The notes beneath the pieces are model-generated. The model made no database searches. It was not told the origin of the DNA and worked only from the letters and a program-made list of their open reading frames with translations. Shown here piece after piece: positions 42,280-48,704 of a stretch of 48,704 nucleotides of DNA (positions are counted from its first letter, which is position 1; each line of letters opens with the position of its first letter). The DNA is from JBBDYH01 sp040901795 (GTDB taxonomy: Bacteria > Planctomycetota > Planctomycetia > Pirellulales > JALHPA01). Location of the stretch: contig JBBDYH010000015.1 of assembly GCA_040901795.1 (NCBI GenBank), positions 1-48,704 on the forward strand. The letters are read 5' to 3'. The translations under genes were made by a program, and so were the position numbers.

Positions 42280-44613
42280 CTATTTCCGGCCGCGATGCTT
42301 CTTCCGCGCGGCGGCGCTCTTGGCCGCGCCGTTGCCGGTCGCCGAAGCGGTCACCACAGGCGTCCGCACAGCGGTCGTCGCGGGCGACGTGCCGGGCGGC
42401 TTGCCGATCATCTTCGGCAGGAGCTTCCGTTCCGCAATGCCCCACAGGCTCGAAACGATGAAGTACAAGCACAGTCCGCTGGCCACCTTGTAGAACAGCA
42501 CGCCCATGAAGACCATCATGTAGGTCATGACCTTCTGCTGCATGGCGGACTGCTCATCGGTGGGCGGAGGCATAAACATCTTCTGCTGCACCAAGAAGAG
42601 AGCCACGGTAAACAGAGGCAGCACGTTGAAGTACGGTCCCAGCCAACCGGTCATGCCGAACAGGAACTGCGGCCACATGTCGCCCCAGTAAAAGAGCATG
42701 TCGGGGGCACTGAGGTCCGAGCACCAGCGGATCGCTTCGCTGAACAGTGGGGCCCCGCGCAGCTCGACGTCGATCATCAGCGCCCGATAGAGCCCGATAA
42801 AAATCGGCAACTGCACGAAAGCCAGCAAACAGCCCCCCATGGGGTTATAGTTGTGCTTTTTCCAAAGCTCTTGCATGGCGCGGGCGCGCGCCTCGTTGTT
42901 CCCCTTGTGCTTTTCGTTGATGCGCTTCATTTCCGGCTGCAGCTCTTGCATCTTCTGCGCACTTAAGGCCTGTTTGCGGCTCAGCGGAAACATGCACAGC
43001 CGGACGACCACGGTGAGCATAATAATCGCGATCCCATAGTTCCCCACCAGACCGTAAAAGAAGTGCAGCACCTTGGTAAGAAAGGCCGCGACCACGCCCC
43101 AGATCGCCCAGCCGTAGTACACCAGATCATTGAGCTTCGTGGCGTCGGTGCCGTATTGCGCGAGCAGTGCGGGCTGCTTCGGCCCGACAAAAAGCTGGTA
43201 CGTGTGCGATTGACTCTGGCCGGGCTCCAATTTTAAAGGTTGACTCACCAACCGGACGGAAACGTTGGTCAGCTTCGCGCGCGCGGCGTCGGTGGGCGGT
43301 TCGCCGACGAGTAAATGCTTGATCTCGGAAAGCCAAAGGGCCTCCTGGTCGCGCTGGGGAAGCAGCACCGCGGCAAAGTATTGCGAGTCCACGCCGGCGT
43401 ATACCAGCGGGATCTCGAGGGTTTCCTTACGAAGCGGCGGGTCGACATCGGCGGCGGCGATATCAGGACTGCTGATCAACGTCGCCGGATTGCCCTCGAA
43501 ACGCATGGCGACGTCGCGTGCGCCGACCGAACCCCATTCTGTGGAGATGCGATTGAGATACCACCAGCCTTCGATGGGCAAACCGTTGGGCCCGTCGAAC
43601 CGGTAGGCCACGTCGCGCGCCCTTTCCCCGTCAAGGTTGTGCAGTTCGACGGTAAACGTAAGGTGATAAGCGGCTTGTGGGTCATCAAGCTCAGCATCCG
43701 CCTTTGCCAACTGGTATCGCTTCACCACTTTGAGGTTGTAACGCGACACGGTGCGCTCGAACTCGACGGTGTGGTCGTTCGGTTGGCTGCCTTTCCAAAT
43801 GGAATTGTGAAGGCGCACGCCAGGCAACTCCGCCTCGTCTTCGGCAAGCTGCGCTTCGCCCACTGCGTCAAGTGTGAGCAAGAGCGAGAGCGGATCGTGA
43901 TTGCCGGGCTTCACAACCCGGAGCGGCTCCGTGTCCTTTTCGGGGCGAATCACCTGGGCCGGCACGCGGGCGAGCGTGGCGGTGAGCGTCTGGGACTGAT
44001 CGCCGCGGCGGACGGTGAGCTCGATCTGTTGGTCCGGCTTCGTGTCTTCCAGCGCGGCGATCAGGCCCAGGGCATCTGTGATCTGGACTTCGTCGATCTT
44101 GGTGATTACATCGCCCGCCTTTAAACCCGCAACCGCGGCCGGCGTTCCCGAGCCGACGACACGGACCAACGCGCCTCCTTTAATATCGAGTGGCGCGAGG
44201 TAGCCGAGATAGCCATGGCGCGCGTCCAGTGCGTTGTAGCGCGGCCCGTTCAGCTCGACACGTTCTAGCGCCGCGCCGCGGTTGGTCAGCGTTGCGACCA
44301 TGCGATATGGGCTATCGGGATCGGCCGAGCCGAGCGAAAAGTACTGTTCGTCGACTGCCTCTTCGGCTGCCTTGGGCGGCTGCTTGTCGGCGTCCTTGTC
44401 ATCGTCGGCGGCCGCGCGCTCGGTGTCCTTCTCGTCGGCGCCTTTCTTCTTTGCTTTCTCCTGACCGGCTCCCTTCTTTTGCGGCTGCCGCTGATCGGCA
44501 TCTTGCTTGGCGACAGGTTCCGGCAGGGGCCCGCGCAGCCAGGCCTGCAAGAAGTAATTGCCGACAAGCACGGCAATCGAGAGTGCCAGAAACACTACAA
44601 TGCGTCGTTCCAC
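42280..44613 (-). CDS. yidC: YidC membrane insertase with embedded PDZ domain
   Basis: A 777-residue protein, longer than most YidCs (540-620). It has an N-terminal anchor (IVVFLALSIAVLVGNYFLQ), a charged low-complexity linker (about 35-90), and a large periplasmic beta domain. The periplasmic domain contains a PDZ-like unit (about 146-216: VRVVGSGTPAAVAGLKAGDV, DALGLIAALEDTKPDQQIEL). The C-terminal 60-kDa insertase core (YGIAIIMLTVVVRLCMFPLS, KMQELQPEMKRINEKHKGNN, CLLAFVQLPIFIGLYRALM) carries the five helices and conserved loop. It inserts proteins into the inner membrane. GTG start with GGAG four bases upstream. First gene of yidC-mnmE-ALDH. Confidence 0.93.
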   Translation of the reverse strand: MERRIVVFLALSIAVLVGNYFLQAWLRGPLPEPVAKQDADQRQPQKKGAGQEKAKKKGADEKDTERAAADDDKDADKQPPKAAEEAVDEQYFSLGSADPDSPYRMVATLTNRGAALERVELNGPRYNALDARHGYLGYLAPLDIKGGALVRVVGSGTPAAVAGLKAGDVITKIDEVQITDALGLIAALEDTKPDQQIELTVRRGDQSQTLTATLARVPAQVIRPEKDTEPLRVVKPGNHDPLSLLLTLDAVGEAQLAEDEAELPGVRLHNSIWKGSQPNDHTVEFERTVSRYNLKVVKRYQLAKADAELDDPQAAYHLTFTVELHNLDGERARDVAYRFDGPNGLPIEGWWYLNRISTEWGSVGARDVAMRFEGNPATLISSPDIAAADVDPPLRKETLEIPLVYAGVDSQYFAAVLLPQRDQEALWLSEIKHLLVGEPPTDAARAKLTNVSVRLVSQPLKLEPGQSQSHTYQLFVGPKQPALLAQYGTDATKLNDLVYYGWAIWGVVAAFLTKVLHFFYGLVGNYGIAIIMLTVVVRLCMFPLSRKQALSAQKMQELQPEMKRINEKHKGNNEARARAMQELWKKHNYNPMGGCLLAFVQLPIFIGLYRALMIDVELRGAPLFSEAIRWCSDLSAPDMLFYWGDMWPQFLFGMTGWLGPYFNVLPLFTVALFLVQQKMFMPPPTDEQSAMQQKVMTYMMVFMGVLFYKVASGLCLYFIVSSLWGIAERKLLPKMIGKPPGTSPATTAVRTPVVTASATGNGAAKSAAARKKHRGRK

Positions 44614-44744
44614 GTAACTCCAATCCTAAGTCGGTTGGCCAAATGAGTTGTCAGGGCGGATTGAGAATCCACCAGAGTGGACGGCTTGGCAATCCGTCCT
44701 CTAGGTGCGCGAGACCGGCCGCTGTGCCATTCTATTGGGCCATT

Positions 44745-45488
44745 CTATCGGCCGACCAGCAACCGGTCTCCCAGAAAGTTCTCCAACTCCGGGATGGCAT
44801 AGATTTTGTCGCGCGTGACCTCGGCGGGATAATCGACGCGACGAAAGGTAACCACGTCGTCCTCCAAAACAACGTAGCACGCGCGGCGATCGCCGTCGCG
44901 CGGCTGACCCACCGAGCCAACGTTGATCATGGTCTTCTCGCCCGTGAGTTGGAAGCGGTGGCCGACCTCCTCAGGACTCAAGAAGTTCAACGTCTGCGTG
45001 AAAATCCCCGGCACATGCGTGTGCCCCTGAAAGCACGTCTTCTCGATCAGCGCGAAGATCTTTTCCATCTTCCGCGGGTTGTAGATATCTTCCGGGAAAA
45101 CGTACTCGTTGAGCGGGTTGCGAGCGGAACCGTGTACAAACAGGATCCCGTCCTCGCGGCGATTGCGGGGCAACTCTCCCAGGAATTCCCAGCGGGCGGT
45201 GCTATCCCCGGTCCGCGAATTCTCCAACTGATCTCGCGTCCAAAAGATGGCGCGCTCGGCGCCGGCGTTGAAGCCTTCGGGGTCAAACAGCGCGCCCTGA
45301 TCGTGATTGCCCAACAGGCACACGTCGCACTTCATCGCCAGGTCAATGCATTCGCAGGGGTTAGGGCCGTAACCGATGATATCGCCGAGGCAATAGATCT
45401 CCTTGATCCCTTGCTCACGGATGTCGGCCAGGACCGCCTCGAGACCCTCGAGGTTACTGTGGATATCGCTGATGAGGGCTCGCTTCAC
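44745..45488 (-). CDS. Calcineurin-like metallophosphoesterase
   Basis: A 247-residue metallophosphoesterase: SDIHSN (7-12), LGDIIGYGP (34-42), GNHDQ (60-64), FVHGSARNP and FQGHTHVPG provide the two-metal site. The GDIIGYGPNP form places it with diadenosine-tetraphosphatase-like and phosphodiesterase-like members of the family common in bacteria. Substrate unknown. It begins at GTG and is divergent from tsaB across a 218-base spacer. Confidence 0.87.
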   Translation of the reverse strand: MKRALISDIHSNLEGLEAVLADIREQGIKEIYCLGDIIGYGPNPCECIDLAMKCDVCLLGNHDQGALFDPEGFNAGAERAIFWTRDQLENSRTGDSTARWEFLGELPRNRREDGILFVHGSARNPLNEYVFPEDIYNPRKMEKIFALIEKTCFQGHTHVPGIFTQTLNFLSPEEVGHRFQLTGEKTMINVGSVGQPRDGDRRACYVVLEDDVVTFRRVDYPAEVTRDKIYAIPELENFLGDRLLVGR

Positions 45489-45706
45489 GCTGGCAGAACC
45501 TGTGGAATGTGTGCCGCCGCGCGGACGCGGCGCTTGCCCCGCCGGCCGCCCTTAATCATGGAGGCAAATGTAGCTAAACTGGCAGTCTAAGGCGGCTTGT
45601 GAAGAGGGTCAAGTCATTTTCGCGAGCGAGCGCCGCCTTGGCCGCGACCGCGGAACACCGCGCCTAGAAGGTACTTCGCTCTTCCGCCCAGACTCTTGCC
45701 GCTGCC

Positions 45707-46387
45707 ATGCGCATTCTAGCTCTCGAAACCAGCGGCCAGGCGGGCGCCATCGCGGCGGCGGAAGGCCCGCGGTTGCTCGCGGAACACGTGCTGGATCGGC
45801 AGCAGCGGAGCGCCCGGTCGCTGGCGCCCGGCATCCGCCAGCTTCTCACGACGATCGGTTGGCGGATTACAGAGATCGAGCTGGTCGCGGTGACGGTCGG
45901 TCCGGGCTCGTTTACCGGCCTGCGCGTGGGCGTGGCTACGGCCAAAACGCTCGCCTATGCGCTCGGTGCGCGCTGTGTGGGGATCAGCACGTTAGAGGTG
46001 ATTGCCGCGCAGTGCCGCGGCCATTTTTCGCGATTGTCTGTAGCGATGGATGCGCAACGTGGCCAGGTATTTGCGGCCCTGTTCGAGCGCGCCGAGAGCC
46101 GTTGGCAGATGATTGCCAGTCCCAGTGTGCTGGAGACCGACCAGTGGCTAAACAGCTTGGACTCGGAAGTCGCGGTGAGCGGACCCGCACTGCGAAAGCT
46201 GGCCCAGCAAGTACCAGCTGGCGTGACGATGGTCGAGTCGGACGAATGGGAACCGCGGGCAGCCACGGTGGCGGCGCTGGCGTGGAGTAGACATTTGGAT
46301 GGCGCGTACGACGACCTGTGGAAGCTCGCGCCGATGTATCTGCGTAAGAGCGCGGCGGAGGAGAAGTGGGAACAGAAGCGTGGCTGA
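45707..46387 (+). CDS. tsaB: tRNA threonylcarbamoyladenosine factor TsaB
   Basis: A 226-residue ASKHA-fold protein. ILALETSGQAGAIAAAEG and VTVGPGSFTGLRVGVATAKT, then ALGARCVGISTLEVIAAQ and VAMDAQRGQVFAALFE, are the YeaZ/TsaB signatures. With TsaD, TsaC and TsaE it makes t6A37 in tRNAs; it is the non-catalytic partner of TsaD. There is no clear Shine-Dalgarno before the ATG. The stop is one base before the inverted repeat at 46389. Confidence 0.93.
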   Translation: MRILALETSGQAGAIAAAEGPRLLAEHVLDRQQRSARSLAPGIRQLLTTIGWRITEIELVAVTVGPGSFTGLRVGVATAKTLAYALGARCVGISTLEVIAAQCRGHFSRLSVAMDAQRGQVFAALFERAESRWQMIASPSVLETDQWLNSLDSEVAVSGPALRKLAQQVPAGVTMVESDEWEPRAATVAALAWSRHLDGAYDDLWKLAPMYLRKSAAEEKWEQKRG

Positions 46388-46388
46388 C

Positions 46389-46498
46389 GTTGGAGTTCAA
46401 GCTTTAGCTTGCTGCGAAGATTTGAGCCCTTCGGTCGGAGGAGTGTCATGGTCAGGAGACCGTGCCACAACAGAGCAGCCTGAAGGCTGAACTCCAAC
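46389..46498. repeat. GTTGGAGT...ACTCCAAC inverted repeat, long copy
   Basis: GTTGGAGTTCAAGCTTTAGC at the left and GCCTGAAGGCTGAACTCCAA at the right are imperfect complements with a centre of about 60 bases. It fills the gap between tsaB (46387) and the stop codon of the next gene (46499). It is related to 23235-23287. Confidence 0.8.
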
Positions 46499-48704
46499 CT
46501 ACGGCGCACCTAGAAGCTGCTCGATATCCTCAAAGATCACGTCGCGGTGGCCGGCATTAAAGCTAAATCGCCGCTGGCCGGTCCCGGGACCATTCAGCGG
46601 TCCATTGGGCATACCCGTAAAGGCGGTGTGCAGAACCAGCGTGTCGCTCGAGGCATTGCCGTCGATCGTAAACGTCGTCCCCAGGCTGGGTGTGACGTCG
46701 ATGCGGTTGGGGCCGTTGTTGGCGTTGAGCCGCAGGTTCTCGGACGTGCCGTCAAAGAAGATTGCGCCAAATCGCCGGCCCGTGCCGGGCGCCATGGCCA
46801 GGCTGTTGGGCATCAAAACGTAATTGCCGCCCGGACCCAGCAAGTCGTTGACGAAAATCCGGTCGTCGCCTGCGCCGCCGATGATGTTCCAGAAGCCGGC
46901 CACCGCATCGAGGCTTCCCGTGGCAACATTGAAGATGTCGTTGCCGCCGCCGCCGACCATGAAGCCGCCTCCGGCCCACTGGGCGATCGTAAACGTGTTG
47001 TCGCCGCCGCCGCCGGTGAGCTGGGCGATCTCAATGCCCGACAATGAGAAGAAGTTGCTGGCCGGACCGCTGACGGTCAGCGAGCTGTTGGTTAGCGTGA
47101 CGTTGGCGTTGCGGCTGTGGATGAGGATATCTTGTCCGCCGCCGCCGCTGATCGCCGCAGGCGTAGTCCGCCCGCTCACATCGAATTGGTTCTGGCCGGC
47201 GCCGCCATTCAGGCTGGCGAGCTCGATACTCGTCAGCATGATCGTGTTGGCGAAGATCCTGTCGCCGGCGTTGTAGGTCGTATCGGTTAAGCGGAAGCTC
47301 GAATCCCGCACGCCGGCGATCATGTCGATGGCGCCCAGGCCGCCGTCGAGTGTCGCGGTCCCATTCCAGCCGTAATCAAAGAAGGTGTTGGAACCGGCTC
47401 CGCCGGTCAGCCGCAGGTTCTCGATCTCGTTCAGTAAGAAACCGCCGACGCCTAAGATGTTGACGAAGTTTTCGCCGAACGAGAAATTGGCGTCGCGGAT
47501 GATTTCCACGGTGTCCGCGCCGCCCTGACCCACGATTCGCCCGACGCCGTTCCAGCCGCTGGTGCGGAAGATGTTGATGCCGGGGCCGCCGACGAGATTC
47601 GCAGTTTCGCCGAGAAGCTCCTGCAGCGCGATGCCGCCGGTGGCGCCAAGCCCGGTCGTCAGGGTGAGGTCCGAAAGCGTCCAGTCGACGTCACCGACGG
47701 CGTTGAGCGTGTCGCGCCCCTGGCCAAAGTTGAGGACCATGCCTCCGCCCGCCACCGGCAAGCGGATGGTTGGTGTGGTGACGTTGATGAAGTCGTCGCC
47801 GGCGCCGGTCAAGACGGTGAACAACGCCAGGCCCGGCGCGGTCACGGTGTTGATCGTCACGGCATCCGTGGCCGCCGCGGCGCCGGTGTTGATCACGACG
47901 CTGCGGACGTTGTTGTAGCGCATGTTGGGGAACGCGATGCCGCCCATCACGCCGTCAATTTCGTTGGCGCCCGCCGCAGCATTGTTGACCGTCAGGAAAT
48001 CGCTGCCCGCCGAGCCGTTAAACGATGCGCTTGCGAAGTTGTTGAAGTGAATCGCGCCCGCATCGTCGAACTCTTCGTAACGGATACTCGTGAGTCCTGT
48101 GCTGATCGTACCGCTGTACGAGAAGAATTCGCGGCGGTTGTCGAGGAATACCCGTCCCAGGTAATTCTCGTTGCCCGGCACAATTCGATAGGCCTGATCG
48201 GGCACATAAGTCGCGTCGAGCGCGGGCACACCGTTGATGCGCAGGACGTCGAACCCTTGCCCCCCGCGCACCACGACGGGCACGCCTAAGAGGCCATCGA
48301 CGATGATCTCATCGAGACTACGGCCTCCTTCCACAATAATCCCGAAGGGAGCAATGTCGTGGAGAACATAAGAGTACGAGCCGCCCGGACCGATGGTGAT
48401 GCTCGAACCGGCGGCGAACGTGTCGTCGCGGAAGGGCTCGACGGTCACGCTCGCGGTGTCGGAATCCAGCCGCGTGATCGTGATCCGATCGAACGCCCCC
48501 GTCCCGGTTACGTACTTCGGCGCGTTGGCGCGCAGACCGATATCCGGATCATTTGCCAATTGCTCGAAGGAGTTCCGCGTTATGCTCTGATTGGGATTGC
48601 CATCACCCAGCATGAGGGGATAGCGCGTGAAGAAGGAGACGTTGAGCAAATCGTCGCCCGACCCGCCGCCTCCCGTCTCGATTTCTGACGAAGAAATCAA
48701 ATCT
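46499..48704 (-). CDS. Giant secreted glycine-rich beta-repeat protein, 5' end beyond the window
   Basis: At least 735 residues, with the N terminus beyond the window edge. It is a run of Gly/Asn/Asp-rich repeats with pattern LxGGxGxNxF (for example LTGGAGSNTFFDYGWNG, LTGGGGDNTFTIAQW, MVGGGGNDIFNVATG), interrupted by beta strands (FSLSGIEIAQ). The style is RTX-like/beta-helical, as in calcium-binding surface proteins. It ends with FEDIEQLLGAP and no sorting tail. Adhesion or matrix role is inferred. The stop codon directly abuts the 46389-46498 repeat. Confidence 0.8.
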   Translation of the reverse strand, partial: DLISSSEIETGGGGSGDDLLNVSFFTRYPLMLGDGNPNQSITRNSFEQLANDPDIGLRANAPKYVTGTGAFDRITITRLDSDTASVTVEPFRDDTFAAGSSITIGPGGSYSYVLHDIAPFGIIVEGGRSLDEIIVDGLLGVPVVVRGGQGFDVLRINGVPALDATYVPDQAYRIVPGNENYLGRVFLDNRREFFSYSGTISTGLTSIRYEEFDDAGAIHFNNFASASFNGSAGSDFLTVNNAAAGANEIDGVMGGIAFPNMRYNNVRSVVINTGAAAATDAVTINTVTAPGLALFTVLTGAGDDFINVTTPTIRLPVAGGGMVLNFGQGRDTLNAVGDVDWTLSDLTLTTGLGATGGIALQELLGETANLVGGPGINIFRTSGWNGVGRIVGQGGADTVEIIRDANFSFGENFVNILGVGGFLLNEIENLRLTGGAGSNTFFDYGWNGTATLDGGLGAIDMIAGVRDSSFRLTDTTYNAGDRIFANTIMLTSIELASLNGGAGQNQFDVSGRTTPAAISGGGGQDILIHSRNANVTLTNSSLTVSGPASNFFSLSGIEIAQLTGGGGDNTFTIAQWAGGGFMVGGGGNDIFNVATGSLDAVAGFWNIIGGAGDDRIFVNDLLGPGGNYVLMPNSLAMAPGTGRRFGAIFFDGTSENLRLNANNGPNRIDVTPSLGTTFTIDGNASSDTLVLHTAFTGMPNGPLNGPGTGQRRFSFNAGHRDVIFEDIEQLLGAP

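Noticed and set aside
1..48704. Prophage, integrated plasmid or tRNA genes
   Set aside because: No capsid, terminase, integrase, replication initiator or cloverleaf sequence was recognised; RAYT is the only transposase.

Overview
The window looks like a high-GC chromosome segment of a planctomycete, probably of the Pirellulales group; this is inferred from gene content, not from a marker tree. Supporting signs are PEP-CTERM sorting tails, secreted proteins with an LExR-type N-terminal motif and dockerin-like DxDxDG calcium repeats, a large Hanks-type Ser/Thr kinase with an ectodomain, a signal peptidase I with big insertions, a YidC carrying a PDZ domain, and many dispersed hairpin repeats. 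A 10-N assembly gap at 14800-14809 shows this is a scaffold.

Left part (1-9600): small regulatory and stress cassettes. A PLDc_N-type membrane protein is followed by a PadR repressor with two tandem paralogous membrane proteins. Then come a decayed alpha/beta hydrolase, a secreted TPR protein, a DUF899 thioredoxin-like protein, an AhpD/CMD-like protein, an orphan 174-residue protein, a HicBA toxin-antitoxin pair, and an ArsR - SRPBCC - DinB operon. Both repressor promoters (PadR, ArsR) have a perfect palindrome in the -35/-10 spacer and appear to give leaderless mRNAs.

Middle-left part (9700-20000): accessory surface and secreted genes plus decay. There is a PEP-CTERM/dockerin protein, a GH25 muramidase-like dockerin protein, a second PEP-CTERM paralog, an esterase broken by one in-frame TAG, and a chimera of a GH97 5' end joined to a BadF-type kinase 3' end. 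A 1.1-kb stretch (15800-16957) has no convincing gene but carries an orphan promoter.

Middle part (20000-31000): a Ser/Thr kinase with an extracytoplasmic domain, a flavin-reductase-like protein, a Tat-exported TIM-barrel protein, a ribbon-helix-helix protein, RNase P RNA (rnpB, minus strand) with an unusually long P12 arm, lepB, lptB and a secreted membrane-anchored protein. An orphan promoter with a candidate small RNA lies near 30700-30850.

Right part (31000-48704): mostly housekeeping genes. These are a PIG-L deacetylase (BshB1-like), CobL, an F420/NADP-reductase-like protein, a UvrD/PcrA-type helicase, a TPR membrane protein with an RluA-family pseudouridine synthase, a REP-associated transposase (RAYT), an aldehyde dehydrogenase-fold protein, MnmE, YidC, a metallophosphoesterase and TsaB. 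The window ends inside a giant secreted glycine-rich repeat protein. yidC-mnmE-ALDH is a tightly packed minus-strand operon.

The most unusual theme is the spacer DNA. Four loci (inside RNase P RNA, lepB-lptB, bshB1-cobL, and the gap before the helicase) are filled by short degenerate word-like repeats. Three of them are laid out as inverted arms. Other dispersed inverted repeats occur near 8111, 11910, 23235, 25835, 36292 and 46389, some touching or entering coding sequence. No CRISPR array, tRNA, rRNA or prophage was seen.
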